From Mycolicibacterium sp. TUM20985 (GTDB lineage Bacteria > Actinomycetota > Actinomycetes > Mycobacteriales > Mycobacteriaceae), in the NCBI RefSeq assembly GCF_030295745.1, contig NZ_AP027291.1:2418001-2482000 (forward strand): a stretch of DNA of 64,000 bases. The letters are read 5' to 3'. Of the stretch, positions 46,141 to 54,627 are shown piece after piece; position 1 is the first letter of the stretch, and every line of letters starts with the position of its first letter. The position numbers were made by a program, and so were the translations under genes. Under the pieces are notes generated by a model that was given only the letters and a program-made list of their open reading frames with translations, had not been told where the DNA came from and ran no database searches.

Positions 46141-47145
46141 ATGGCCTACAACAACCGCAACCGCAGCCTGCTCAGCCTGGTCCACCACACCGACCGCGAT
46201 CTGCACTACCTGCTCGACCTGTCCCGAGACCTGAAGCGGGCCAAGTACTCCGGAGTCAGCCGAAACAGCCTCGCGGGTAAGAACATTGCCCTGATCTTCG
46301 AGAAGACCTCGACACGGACCCGGTGCGCCTTCGAGGTGGCGGCGCACGACGAGGGGGCGCACGTGACCTACATCGATCCGACGTCATCGCAGATCGGGCA
46401 CAAGGAGTCGATGAAGGACACCGCCCGGGTGCTGGGCCGGATGTACGACGCTATCGAGTATCGGGGCGCGGGGCAGGAGATCGTCGAGGAGTTGGCGGAG
46501 TACGCCGGGGTGCCGGTCTTCAACGGGCTCACCGACGAGTTCCATCCGACGCAGATGCTGGCCGACGTGCTCACCATGACCGAACACAGCCCAAAGCCGT
46601 TGCACGACATCGCCTACGCCTTCCTCGGCGATGGCCGCAACAACATGGCCAACTCGCTGCTCCTGGTCGGCGCGAAGCTGGGCATGGACGTCCGCATCGG
46701 CGCACCCCGGGAGCTGTGGCCCACCGACGAGCACGTAGCGATGTGCCGTGAGTTCGCGGTCGCGTCGGGGGCGCGGATCACCATCACCGACGACCCGAAG
46801 GAAGCGGTCAGCGGCGTCGACTTCATCCACACCGACGTGTGGGTGTCGATGGGGGAGCCGATGGAGGCATGGGGGGAGCGGGTCGACATGCTGCTGCCCT
46901 TCCAGGTGAACGCCGCGCTGATGCTGGCGGCAGACAATCCACGGGTCAAGTTCATGCATTGCCTCCCGGCCTTCCACAATTCGGAGACCAAGGTGGGCGC
47001 CCAGATCGCGGCGCAGTACCCGTTCCTGGCCAACGGTGTCGAGGTCACCGACGACGTGTTCGAGAGTCCGGCCAACATCGCCTTCGAACAAGCGGAGAAC
47101 CGGATGCACACCATCAAGGCGGTCCTCGTGGCCGCGCTCAGCTGA
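46141..47145 (+). CDS. arcB: Ornithine carbamoyltransferase, catabolic
   Basis: A 334-residue ornithine carbamoyltransferase which, in this operon, phosphorolyses citrulline to ornithine and carbamoyl phosphate. The carbamoyl phosphate motif is [14 protein letters not shown] (residues about 50-63) and the ornithine/Cys motif is [10 protein letters not shown]. The block [18 protein letters not shown] is also diagnostic. The length and the NRNRSLLSL opening are like those of catabolic ArcB enzymes, and the arc context supports that direction. A ribosome binding site GGAAGGA lies 9 bp before the ATG. Confidence 0.95.
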   Translation: MAYNNRNRSLLSLVHHTDRDLHYLLDLSRDLKRAKYSGVSRNSLAGKNIALIFEKTSTRTRCAFEVAAHDEGAHVTYIDPTSSQIGHKESMKDTARVLGRMYDAIEYRGAGQEIVEELAEYAGVPVFNGLTDEFHPTQMLADVLTMTEHSPKPLHDIAYAFLGDGRNNMANSLLLVGAKLGMDVRIGAPRELWPTDEHVAMCREFAVASGARITITDDPKEAVSGVDFIHTDVWVSMGEPMEAWGERVDMLLPFQVNAALMLAADNPRVKFMHCLPAFHNSETKVGAQIAAQYPFLANGVEVTDDVFESPANIAFEQAENRMHTIKAVLVAALS

Positions 47146-47156
47146 GCGCGCGCAGC

Positions 47157-48098
47157 ATGCGGATCGTTATTGCGTTGGGGGGCAACGCGCTACTGCAGCG
47201 CGGGCAGCCGATGACGGCGGACAATCAGCGGGCCAACATTCGCGTGGCGGCGGAGTGCATCGCCGCGGTGGCACCCGGAAACGAGATTGTCGTCGCGCAC
47301 GGAAACGGGCCGCAGGTCGGGTTGTTGGCGCTGCAGTCCGCGGCGTATCACGATCTTGGGCACGGGGTGGCGCCGTATCCACTGGACGTCCTCGGTGCGC
47401 AGACCGAGGCGATGATCGGCTACGTGATCGAGCAAGAGCTCGGCAATCTGCTGCCGACTGAACAGCCGCTCGCCACGCTACTGACGATGATCGAGGTAGA
47501 CCGCGACGACCCGGCGTTCGGTCACCCCACAAAGCCGATCGGTCCCGTTTACGACAAGGAGACCGCAGAGACCCTCGCGGCCGCCAGCGGCTGGTCCATC
47601 GCGCCCGACGGGGACAAGTTCCGTCGCGTCGTAGCCAGCCCAAAACCGCTGCGGATATTCGAGATACGCCCCATTCGCAGCCTGCTCGAGCAGGGCACGA
47701 TCGTGATCTGCGCAGGCGGCGGCGGGATCCCGACGATGTACGACGAGCACGGCAAGCTGCACGGCGTCGAAGCCGTCATCGACAAGGACCTCGCGTCGGC
47801 CCTGCTCGCCGAACAACTCGACGCCGACCTTCTGGTCATCGCCACCGATGTCGACGGCGTGTACACCGGCTGGGGGACACCCGAACAGACCCGGCTGGGT
47901 CGAACGACACCGGACGAAATCATCGGGATGGACCTGCCTGCCGGGTCGATGGGCCCAAAGGTGGCGGCCGCGTGCGGCTTTGCGCGCAACACCGGGAAGG
48001 AAGCCGTCATCGGCTCGCTCGCCGACATCACCACCATCGTCGGCGGCACGGCGGGCACCAGAGTGCGCACCAGCTGGGCGGATACAGTCAGCGCATGA
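47157..48098 (+). CDS. arcC: Carbamate kinase
   Basis: A 313-residue amino acid kinase-fold enzyme making ATP from carbamoyl phosphate and ADP, the energy-yielding step of the arginine deiminase pathway. Motifs are [14 protein letters not shown] at the start, [60 protein letters not shown] (by limits 47776-47880) and [16 protein letters not shown] near the end. ATG 47157 begins 11 bp after the arcB stop. The final 28 bp of the gene (48071-48098) recur exactly at 51425-51452 in front of the yceI-like gene, which bears on the origin of the block in between. Confidence 0.95.
   Translation: MRIVIALGGNALLQRGQPMTADNQRANIRVAAECIAAVAPGNEIVVAHGNGPQVGLLALQSAAYHDLGHGVAPYPLDVLGAQTEAMIGYVIEQELGNLLPTEQPLATLLTMIEVDRDDPAFGHPTKPIGPVYDKETAETLAAASGWSIAPDGDKFRRVVASPKPLRIFEIRPIRSLLEQGTIVICAGGGGIPTMYDEHGKLHGVEAVIDKDLASALLAEQLDADLLVIATDVDGVYTGWGTPEQTRLGRTTPDEIIGMDLPAGSMGPKVAAACGFARNTGKEAVIGSLADITTIVGGTAGTRVRTSWADTVSA
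48071..48098 (+). repeat. 28-bp direct repeat, left copy (end of arcC)
   Basis: The last 28 bases of arcC, including its TGA, are identical to 51425-51452. The preceding base differs (C versus T); after the repeat one mismatch is followed by three more identical bases. A perfect 28-bp match by chance within 3.4 kb is very unlikely, so the two copies come from a duplication connected with insertion of the DNA between them. Confidence 0.9.
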
Positions 48099-48105
48099 AT
48101 TCGGA

Positions 48106-49161
48106 TCAGACGTCGTCGAGGGTGATTACGACCTTGACGTCGTCTGGTCGGGCGGTGAAGGCGTCCTGAGCGTGGTGCAGTGGGACGCGGCGGGTGACCA
48201 GGCTGCCCAACCAGTCGGAGTCGGCCTTGCCCAATGCTTCGGCGGCGTAGTGGTAGTGGCGCAGGTTGGCGTTGACGGACCCGATCACCGCGTCATTCTC
48301 CAGCACGATGTCACGGTTGATGGTGCCAGCGTCGACGGTCAGCGTGCGTCCGGTCGGTGACACCCCGGTCAAGCAGACGATGCCGTAGGTGGCTGTGTGG
48401 GCGATGGACCCGAAGACCACCGGCCCGGCGCCGGTGGCCTCGATGACGACGTCGGGATTGACGCGGGCGGCGACGTCGTCGATGTCCCCGTGGTGGTACG
48501 TGGCGCCGAGCGCGGCCACGATGCCCGGCTTGGGTCCGTCGCTAACGCGGTCCAGCACGTGGGTCTGCAAACCCTGCTGCACCCCGAGCAGTGCCGCGAG
48601 CAGACCGATCGGGCCGGCGCCGGTGATCAACACGCGCTGCGGGGCGAAGTAGGAGCGTTCCCCGACGCGGCGCACCTGTTCCCAGGCCTTGGCGACCACT
48701 GTGGTCGGTTCCATCAACATCCCCACCTCGCGCAGCCGGGGGGCCAAGCGCACCGCGTAGTCCGGTTCCACGGTCCAACGCTGGCTGCCGTACCCGTCGC
48801 GTTCCTTGATGCCGCGTTCGGTGTAGCGGCCGTTGCGGCACATGTCGAACTCGCCGTGCGCGCACGCCCCGCACGGCACCGGGTCGGGCCGGCGCACCAC
48901 CCCGACGACGAGGTCGCCCTTGGTGAACCCGCTGCCCAGCGGTGCGCTCGCGACCCTCCCCAAGGACTCATGTCCGATGACCAGACGGTTGCGACCTGGT
49001 GGTGCCCAGCCGTACTCACCGGCGACGATTTCCTTGTCGGTGCCGCAGACACCGATGGCCAGTCCGTCGACCACCAAGGCACTGGGATCGTCGTCAGGGT
49101 CGTCGACGTCCTCGAGGCGCAGCGACGACGCCATACCGGGCGTCACGGTCAAGGCCTGCAT
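48106..49161 (-). CDS. Zinc-dependent medium-chain dehydrogenase, glucose-dehydrogenase-like
   Basis: A 351-residue MDR-type dehydrogenase, most like the glucose 1-dehydrogenases of actinobacteria and archaea. Catalytic zinc ligands are the Cys in IGVCGTDKEIV and His-Glu in IGHESLGRV; the structural zinc lobe is PCGACAHGEFDMC (three cysteines seen). The nucleotide fold has ITGAGPIGLLAALLGVQQG. ATG 49161 matches the family start; an upstream ATG at 49206 would overlap the palindrome that I propose as the MarR operator. It ends 8 bp from arcC and is the first gene of the repeat-flanked block. It is divergent from a MarR regulator gene. Confidence 0.87.
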   Translation of the reverse strand: MQALTVTPGMASSLRLEDVDDPDDDPSALVVDGLAIGVCGTDKEIVAGEYGWAPPGRNRLVIGHESLGRVASAPLGSGFTKGDLVVGVVRRPDPVPCGACAHGEFDMCRNGRYTERGIKERDGYGSQRWTVEPDYAVRLAPRLREVGMLMEPTTVVAKAWEQVRRVGERSYFAPQRVLITGAGPIGLLAALLGVQQGLQTHVLDRVSDGPKPGIVAALGATYHHGDIDDVAARVNPDVVIEATGAGPVVFGSIAHTATYGIVCLTGVSPTGRTLTVDAGTINRDIVLENDAVIGSVNANLRHYHYAAEALGKADSDWLGSLVTRRVPLHHAQDAFTARPDDVKVVITLDDV

Positions 49162-49198
49162 CGTCGATGGGTTACCGGCGCGGAGTCGTTGCAAACGT

Positions 49199-49209
49199 GC
49201 AATCATTGC
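49199..49209. promoter_or_regulatory. Palindrome between the dehydrogenase and marR-type genes
   Basis: GCAAT-C-ATTGC is a perfect 5-bp inverted repeat in the 79-bp divergent region. It is a good candidate operator for the adjacent MarR-family protein, which would then control both genes. Confidence 0.45.
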
Positions 49210-49240
49210 GTTCCAGTAAGGATCATGGAGGGAAGAGCCG

Positions 49241-49714
49241 ATGCCGAGTCGCCACCCCGGTGTTGCCAAGGGTCAGGTGGACGCGGTGATGCGCGCGTCG
49301 CGCGCTCTGGTGGGGATCACCGCCGCGTCGATTGCCGAGGTCGACGACCAGGTGACGCTGCCGCAACTGCGAACGATGATGATGATCGCCACCCGCGGCG
49401 CGATGAATTTGGTCGCGGTGGCGGCGGGACTGGGCGTCAGCTCGCCCAACGCCAGCCGGATCTGCGACCGCCTGCTCAAGGCCGGCATGCTGGACCGCAG
49501 CGAGGATCCCGAGGACCGCCGCCACATCACCCTGACGTTGACCGCCGACGGCGACGCACTCGTCGAACGGCTGATCCGTCACCGGCGCAAGGCGATTCGA
49601 CGGATTCTGTGTACCATGACGCCGCGTGAGCGCGATGACCTGGCGATCGTCATGAACGGCTTCGCCGATGCCGCGGGCGAGCCACTCGGGAAACCGACCC
49701 CCGCGCTGGTCTGA
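49241..49714 (+). CDS. MarR-family transcriptional regulator
   Basis: A 157-residue winged-helix regulator. The recognition region runs through LPQLRTMMMIATRGAMNLVA and LGVSSPNASRICDRLLKAGM, and the wing is RSEDPEDRRHITLTLT, the usual DRR motif of MarR proteins. It starts with ATG 49241 after GGAGGGA. It lies back to back with the zinc dehydrogenase gene and probably autoregulates and controls it through the palindrome between them. The ligand is unknown. It belongs to the repeat-flanked block. Confidence 0.9.
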   Translation: MPSRHPGVAKGQVDAVMRASRALVGITAASIAEVDDQVTLPQLRTMMMIATRGAMNLVAVAAGLGVSSPNASRICDRLLKAGMLDRSEDPEDRRHITLTLTADGDALVERLIRHRRKAIRRILCTMTPRERDDLAIVMNGFADAAGEPLGKPTPALV

Positions 49715-50144
49715 CATCCCCAAGCTTAGGGGAGGCGCCGGCCGCGGTGAGATCCGACGCCGAGGTGCGCGAGACGATCCGGTCCAACGCGGTGTCCCAG
49801 TCCGTGTCTACCAGTTGGCCGTTGCGGCGGATCAACGGGGCGCTCAGTCGGTCTGGTGAGGAGTTGGCTCGCCACCCGAAGAGATCTTTCACGTCCAGCT
49901 GGCCGGGGTTGACCCGGTCCACCGCTCGCCCGCGCACTCCGACGATGCGGGCGTCGCGCTCCGCGATGTCCAATCCGTCACCGTTGGAGTGCAGCACCGC
50001 TGCCGTTTGCACCCACCGCCGCACTTGATCGTCGGTGATTCCGTCCGCCAGCTGGGTGTCCACCCGGCGGGGCCATTGTTCGTCCCGGCCGTAAGGGGTG
50101 CGCGCACCCCACGGGTCGGCAATTCGATCCGTCTCCACTGCCAT
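49650..50144 (-). pseudogene. N-terminal fragment of a molybdopterin-dependent oxidoreductase
   Basis: The frame from ATG 50144 reads TDRIADPWGARTPYGRDEQW, then VQTAAVLHSNGDGLDIAERD, GRAVDRVNPGQLDVKDLFGW and RNGQLVDTDWDTALDRIV. This is the N-terminus of a large (usually 700 or more residues) molybdopterin oxidoreductase of actinobacteria, in which binding sequences follow. Family similarity ends at about 49740, after which the frame runs antisense into the marR-type gene and stops at 49650. Only about 135 residues remain, so it is a broken gene left inside the repeat-flanked block. Confidence 0.7.
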
Positions 50145-50335
50145 CGCGTCTGCTGTTCATTGATCGCTCGCCCGGGACGTGACTTTTCGTTGCGCACCCG
50201 CAATCATTGATCTCAAGCACATATTTGACGGCGCTGATGTTCGTTGTTCGACCCTGGTCGACCTTCACGCGCAGAAGAAGTGTTTCGAATGCTGCGGCGT
50301 GGCAGACGCCCGACGCTTGGACGGGAAGGTACGAC

Positions 50336-51406
50336 GTGGCGAGTTGGCCGTCATGGCTGCTGGTGATCGGGTTCGTCGCGGCCGCCGCAGCGATCTGGGT
50401 GGCCGGCATCTCCCTGTCCAACCAGACCGACGTGCTGTCCACGCGGCTGCACCTCGGGTCGGCGCTAGGCGGGCTGATCCTGTTAGCGATCGCGACCAAC
50501 CTGCCCGAAATCGCCATCGTGGTCAGCGCCTCGCTGTCGGGCAATCTCGAGGTGGCGGTCGGCAACATCCTGGGCGGTATCGCCATCCAAACGGTGGTAC
50601 TGGTAGGGCTGGACGTCTTCGGTCTCCGCGGATCTCGACCCCTGACCTACCGGGCCGCCTCACTGGTCCTGGTGCTGGAGGCGGCACTGGTCGTGGGAGT
50701 GTTGGCCATCGTGATCGCCGGAACCCAACTTCCTGGCACGTTGATCGCCTGGCGCGTCACCCCGGCGGCGCTACTAATCCTGCTCGCGTGGGTCGGCGGC
50801 CTACTACTGCTGCGGCGGGCTGGACAATCACTCCCGTGGCACGAATCCGGGCAGCCACCCGACGGCCAGACCCACCCGCGAGGCCACAGCGCCACCCGAA
50901 CCGAGCAGTCAGCCACCAAACGAGGTACAAGCACCGCGAAGTCCACCACGATCTTCGGGATCGCGGCCGCGGTCACACTGGGCGCCGGAGTCGTCCTCGA
51001 ACGCAGCGGCGACGCACTCGCCGACCACATCGGACTGTCCGGAGTGTTGTTCGGCGCCACCATCCTTGCTGCCGCCACCTCATTGCCCGAACTGTCGACC
51101 GGCCTGACGTCGGTGCGCAACGGCGACTACCAGCTCGCCGTATCCGACATCTTCGGCGGCAACGCCTTCCTGCCCGTGCTGTTCCTCGTGGCGACGCTAC
51201 TGTCGGGCAACGCCGTGCTGCCCCAAGCCGAACGCACCGACATCTACCTCACCGCGCTGGCCATAGTGCTCACCCTCATCTACGCGGCCGGCCTTCTGTT
51301 CCGCCCGCAGCAGCGCATCGCTCGCATGGGGGTGGACTCCCTGGCCGTCATCGCCGTGTACCTACTCGGCGTCGGTGGCCTGTTCGCCATCGCCAACGTT
51401 GGTTGA
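50336..51406 (+). CDS. Sodium/calcium exchanger family protein
   Basis: A 356-residue CaCA-superfamily cation exchanger with about ten helices. The two inverted alpha repeats are visible as LAIATNLPEIAIVVSASLSG with VAVGNILGG, and ILAAATSLPELSTGLTSVRN with LAVSDIFGGNAF. These carry the conserved Asn/Thr, Pro-Glu and Gly residues that bind the cation. A hydrophilic loop of about 50 residues joins the halves. GTG 50336 with GGGAAGG upstream is taken as the start; the frame is open further upstream but without hydrophobic or family character. It is the last gene of the repeat-flanked block. Confidence 0.85.
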   Translation: MASWPSWLLVIGFVAAAAAIWVAGISLSNQTDVLSTRLHLGSALGGLILLAIATNLPEIAIVVSASLSGNLEVAVGNILGGIAIQTVVLVGLDVFGLRGSRPLTYRAASLVLVLEAALVVGVLAIVIAGTQLPGTLIAWRVTPAALLILLAWVGGLLLLRRAGQSLPWHESGQPPDGQTHPRGHSATRTEQSATKRGTSTAKSTTIFGIAAAVTLGAGVVLERSGDALADHIGLSGVLFGATILAAATSLPELSTGLTSVRNGDYQLAVSDIFGGNAFLPVLFLVATLLSGNAVLPQAERTDIYLTALAIVLTLIYAAGLLFRPQQRIARMGVDSLAVIAVYLLGVGGLFAIANVG

Positions 51407-51424
51407 CGAGCCGCAACGCTGGAT

Positions 51425-51452
51425 CAGCTGGGCGGATACAGTCAGCGCATGA
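51425..51452 (+). repeat. 28-bp direct repeat, right copy (start of the yceI-like gene)
   Basis: These bases are identical to the last 28 bases of arcC. The terminal ATGA contains the ATG of the yceI-like gene (51449). If the DNA between the copies is removed, arcC and the yceI-like gene overlap in an ATGA junction, as seen elsewhere in this operon, which indicates that the joined state is ancestral. Confidence 0.9.
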
Positions 51453-52000
51453 GTTCCACGTCGTGGACGCTGGACGCCTCCGTCGGTCAGCTCTTCCTGC
51501 ACACGGGCGTCGCGGGTCGGGCGGCCCGGCTGGGTCACGACCTGACGATCGCCATGAACGCGTGGGAGGCCGAAGTGTCATGGGCCGGTGGCAAACCCAC
51601 CGCGGTGGAGCTGAGGGTCGAGGTGTCCTCGCTGGAAGTGCTCGAGGGGCACGGCGGGGTGAAGTCGCTGTCGGGTCCGGAGAAGGCGATCGTGCGGTCG
51701 AACGCGCTGAGTGCGCTCGACGTGAAACGCCATCCCACGATTGGTTTTCAGTCCGACGACATCGAGGAGACCGGCGACGGCTACCGCCTCGTCGGGTCGC
51801 TCGACATCCATGGCACGACAAGGCCGCGAACGATCGAACTGCACACCGAGGATCTCGGCGACGCGTGGCGGGTGTCCTGCGAATCCGTGGTCCGCCAGTC
51901 GGAGTTCGGCGTCAAGCCGTACTCGTTGTTCATGGGCTCGCTCAGGGTCGCCGACGACGTGACGGTGTCGTTCACCGCGAGCTGGGCGAAGGACGACTGA
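51449..52000 (+). CDS. YceI family lipid-binding protein
   Basis: A 183-residue YceI-like protein, a lipocalin-type barrel that binds isoprenoid or other hydrophobic molecules. Family blocks are LGHDLTIAMNAWEAEV near the N-terminus, SNALSALDVKRHPTIGFQSD, LDIHGTTRPRTIELHTE and SEFGVKPYSLFMGSLRVAD. There is no signal peptide. Its start codon lies in the right copy of the 28-bp repeat, so it was probably once translationally coupled to arcC and has been separated by the inserted block. In its present position its promoter must lie in the 3' part of the exchanger gene or between them. Confidence 0.88.
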   Translation: MSSTSWTLDASVGQLFLHTGVAGRAARLGHDLTIAMNAWEAEVSWAGGKPTAVELRVEVSSLEVLEGHGGVKSLSGPEKAIVRSNALSALDVKRHPTIGFQSDDIEETGDGYRLVGSLDIHGTTRPRTIELHTEDLGDAWRVSCESVVRQSEFGVKPYSLFMGSLRVADDVTVSFTASWAKDD

Positions 52001-52003
52001 CCG

Positions 52004-52162
52004 TCACAGAATCGGTGGGCCGCGGCGTCGGGCAGGCGTCGGTTGACCGCTCGACGACTCGCCCGGGCAATGCGACGCACACCGGATCCTAAGCGCTGCA
52101 AGCAATCCGACGGGCGTCAAGACCATCGTCAGCAGTATCAAAAGGGTCAATGCGTTCGCCAT
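52004..52162 (-). CDS. Possible small single-pass membrane protein
   Basis: A 52-residue frame from ATG 52162 with one hydrophobic helix (NALTLLILLTMVLTPVGLLA) followed by RIRCASHC and a Pro/Arg/Ser-rich tail. AGTAGG precedes the start. The compact signal-anchor organisation speaks for a real gene, but I know no family and its convergent placement next to the yceI-like gene gives no hint. The rest of 52163-52350 holds no feature that I can support. Confidence 0.4.
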   Translation of the reverse strand: MANALTLLILLTMVLTPVGLLAALRIRCASHCPGESSSGQPTPARRRGPPIL

Positions 52163-52350
52163 GCCTACTGAATATTCGCCTCCGCGCACGTGACCGACAG
52201 TGGCAGTAATGCCACGGTTAGAATAGATACTGCCATGATGCGGCGGTTCAACCGAAGACAGGTAGTCCGCTACGCGTGAGCACGAGTGTCGCGCCGCCAT
52301 ACGTTCAGCGTGCGGAGAAGGGCTCCGCCACGGCGCTGAGGAGCAACGAC

Positions 52351-52998
52351 ATGAAGACCTACCAAGTACGAGCAGGTGACACGCTCTCGGTGATCGCTCT
52401 TCGCGAATACGGCGACGGCACCTTGTATCCGGTGATTGCCCGCCAGAATCAGATGAACAATCCTGACGTGATAGGCGTTGGTGAGGAACTCTTGGTCCCG
52501 TACGTCACCATGCGGCATCACTTCACCACGCCCGATTCCACCGACGCCCGAAGCAAGCTCACGCTGCACTACTACGGCACCGCAGACACCCGTGTCCAGC
52601 TCATCTGGGAGATCGTCAATGGCGTGGCGCAGCGCGAAATACAGTCCGGTGCTTGGCTGCTCGTTCCGGACCTGGCCGACGTCGGGCACCACACCGTGGT
52701 CGCGCCCGAGACGTTCGATTCGTTGGCAGATCGTTGGTACGGAGACGCGCACCTGGCAGAAGTGATCCGGCTGGCGAATGACATTCCCTCCGGAAGCGAC
52801 GCCACCGACGGTCAGTTATTGATCGTGCCCAGGCTGAATCGCAGGGTGCACGTCGCGGGGGACACGCTGGAATCGCTGTGTCGCGAGCAGTACGGCGACG
52901 CGGAGGTCGCGACCCGCATTGCGGTCGTCGCCGCGGCCAACCGCATCGGCGACCTGAATGCGGTTTTCAGCAATCAGGTGATCTACTTCCCGTCGTGA
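52351..52998 (+). CDS. LysM repeat protein without export signal
   Basis: A 215-residue protein made almost wholly of LysM-like units. The first is a good LysM (YQVRAGDTLSVIALREYGDG, then IARQNQMNNPDVIGVGEELLVP). Three degenerate units follow: LTLHYYGTADTRVQLIWEIVN, FDSLADRWYGDAHLAEVIRLAN, and VHVAGDTLESLCREQYGDAE with VAAANRIGDLNAVFSNQVIYFP. No signal peptide, transmembrane helix or catalytic domain is present. ATG 52351 has GAGGAG at ideal spacing; GTG 52276 would add 25 residues without a ribosome binding site. Such LysM-only proteins occur as phage-tail or contractile-injection baseplate parts and as cytoplasmic proteins of unknown role. Confidence 0.78.
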   Translation: MKTYQVRAGDTLSVIALREYGDGTLYPVIARQNQMNNPDVIGVGEELLVPYVTMRHHFTTPDSTDARSKLTLHYYGTADTRVQLIWEIVNGVAQREIQSGAWLLVPDLADVGHHTVVAPETFDSLADRWYGDAHLAEVIRLANDIPSGSDATDGQLLIVPRLNRRVHVAGDTLESLCREQYGDAEVATRIAVVAAANRIGDLNAVFSNQVIYFPS

Positions 52999-53279
52999 GA
53001 CCGATCGACCCTCGCGGGTAGCCTGGGCCGCCGTCCGCGGATCGCTTCTTCGGCGTCGCCGCATCGCCATGGCTTGGTGGCCAACCCGCCGAGTGCGATG
53101 CCGATATCGGCGACGGCCTCGCCGTCCATCCGCACGGCCACGGCCGCTGAGACCAGGGCGAAGGCGTACGAGGAGCGGTCACGCAGCTTGCAGAACGACG
53201 AGGTTTCGAACAGGTGCCGTGGAACCGTCACTGTTGTGATGACGGTCGCGCCCCGGCAGTTCGCGGTCCTCCAGAGCAA
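52983..53279 (-). pseudogene. Remnant of xanthine dehydrogenase/CO dehydrogenase FAD-binding subunit
   Basis: The minus-strand frame reads ATVITTVTVPRHLFETSSFC, KLRDRSSYAFALVSAAVAV and VADIGIALGGLATKPWRCGD, which corresponds to the middle-to-C-terminal part of the FAD subunit of molybdenum hydroxylases (usual length about 280-330 residues). Only about 90 residues remain, the N-terminal FAD-binding part and the very C-terminus are missing, and no molybdenum or iron-sulphur subunit genes are nearby. It is a dead fragment that overlaps the end of the LysM gene by 16 bp. Confidence 0.7.
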
Positions 53280-53350
53280 GCGTCAATAGGGTTAGCGCAC
53301 TGATGATCACGTCCCAGCCGAAGAAGCCTGCCGATGGAGCCGCCATCACC

Positions 53351-54541
53351 TCAGGTCGTGACGGGCAGCTTGAGTAGCCCACGGATGGTGTATCCGGTCC
53401 GGTAGCGGTCTGCACCGTTGCGCCGCAGGCTCGGCATCCGCGTGGCCAGGGTGCGCAGTGCGACCGCCCCCTCCCTGCGGGCCAGGTTCGCGCCGAGGCA
53501 ATAGTGGATACCGCTGGAGAAGGCCAAGTGCTCTGGCCCTCCTGCTCGGCTGATGTCGAAACGGTGTGGGTCATTGAACACCAACGGATCCCGGTTGGCG
53601 CCGCCGATCAGTAGAGCGACGATGCTGCCCTTTGGCAACTGATTTCCGGCGAGTTCGACTGACGTGGCGGCAATTCGAGAGGTGACTTGCACCGGTGCCT
53701 GGTGCCGCAACGTTTCCTCGACTGCTCCAACGGCCAGCGAAGGGTCGGCGACCAATGCCGACCACTGATCCGAGTGGTCGAGCAGCATGGCGACAGCGCT
53801 GCCGATGAGGTTGACGGTCGTCTCGAAACCGGCGACGAGCAACAGTTGGCACAGTGCAATCAGTTCGGCGACCGTCAGCACGTCGCCGTCGTGCGCCACG
53901 ACCAACTGACTCATCAAATCGTCACGTGGCGCGCGACGACGACGATCCATCAAGTCGGTGAACAGCTCCGACAGACCGTCTGTCGCGGCGCGGAGTTCAC
54001 GGGCTTGGCGCGTCGACGTGACGCCAGAGAGCGAATCGGCAACGGCCTTGCCATATTTGGCGAAGGTAATGTGATCGACGTTGTCGACTCCGAGGACGTC
54101 GGTGATGACCGTAATCGGCAACGGCCAGGCGAATTCATCCACGAGGTCGAAGCCGCGGGGGTCGATGTCGTCGAGGAGGGCGTCCGCGACGGCCTGCATC
54201 CGCTGTTCGTAGCCGGCGACTAGCCGGGGACGGAACGCGGGCGCCGCGAGTCGGCGAAGCCGGGTGTGATCCGGCGGGTCGAGTTCGAGCAGCGACAGTT
54301 CGGGAGCGTCGGTCCCGTTCGACTGGCCCTCCACGACGAATCGTCCATCGCGAAGAATCTGTTGGCACAGTTGGTGGGACGCGGTGGCCCACATTCCCGT
54401 CGAACTGCGTACTAGCGTACCTCCGGCACGAATCTGCTCATACAGCGGAAATGGGTCGGCCTTACTGGATACGACTCGTGATAGGGCGTCGCCGCGGGCG
54501 GCGTGCCACCGCAACGCGAGGTTCTGCGCGAGCATCAGCAT
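53351..54541 (-). CDS. Cytochrome P450
   Basis: A soluble bacterial P450 of about 396 residues. The I-helix is LLLVAGFETTVNLIG with the oxygen-activating Glu-Thr, the K-helix ExxR is EETLRHQ, and the haem loop is AFSSGIHYCLGANLARREG with the cysteine ligand. LDPPDHTRLRRLAAPAFRPR is the C-helix region. ATG 54541 with GAGG upstream is preferred, since in-frame starts at 54601 (GTG) and 54628 (ATG) would lie on or beside the proposed operator. It is divergent from a TetR gene that likely represses it. No ferredoxin gene is adjacent; the substrate is unknown. Confidence 0.9.
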   Translation of the reverse strand: MLMLAQNLALRWHAARGDALSRVVSSKADPFPLYEQIRAGGTLVRSSTGMWATASHQLCQQILRDGRFVVEGQSNGTDAPELSLLELDPPDHTRLRRLAAPAFRPRLVAGYEQRMQAVADALLDDIDPRGFDLVDEFAWPLPITVITDVLGVDNVDHITFAKYGKAVADSLSGVTSTRQARELRAATDGLSELFTDLMDRRRRAPRDDLMSQLVVAHDGDVLTVAELIALCQLLLVAGFETTVNLIGSAVAMLLDHSDQWSALVADPSLAVGAVEETLRHQAPVQVTSRIAATSVELAGNQLPKGSIVALLIGGANRDPLVFNDPHRFDISRAGGPEHLAFSSGIHYCLGANLARREGAVALRTLATRMPSLRRNGADRYRTGYTIRGLLKLPVTT

Positions 54542-54609
54542 CCGCGGGCGAACCTCGGCCACCCACGACGCCGGCCGACTCGATGCTGTCGATGGGATCA
54601 CTGCACCAA

Positions 54610-54627
54610 TGATACAGAATTGTCTCA
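54610..54627. promoter_or_regulatory. TetR-type operator between P450 and tetR-type genes
   Basis: TGATACAGAATTGTCTCA is an interrupted palindrome with arms TGA-N-ACA and TGT-N-TCA around a 4-bp centre. It lies 19 bp before the TetR start and upstream of the P450 start in the divergent region, the expected place for a shared operator. Confidence 0.6.

Noticed and set aside
50179..52092. 637-codon frame overlapping exchanger and yceI-like genes
   Set aside because: Arg-rich shadow of the real genes in other frames, with no family features.
53687..54223. Plus-strand frame inside the P450 gene
   Set aside because: Antisense shadow; P450 motifs are clear on the minus strand.
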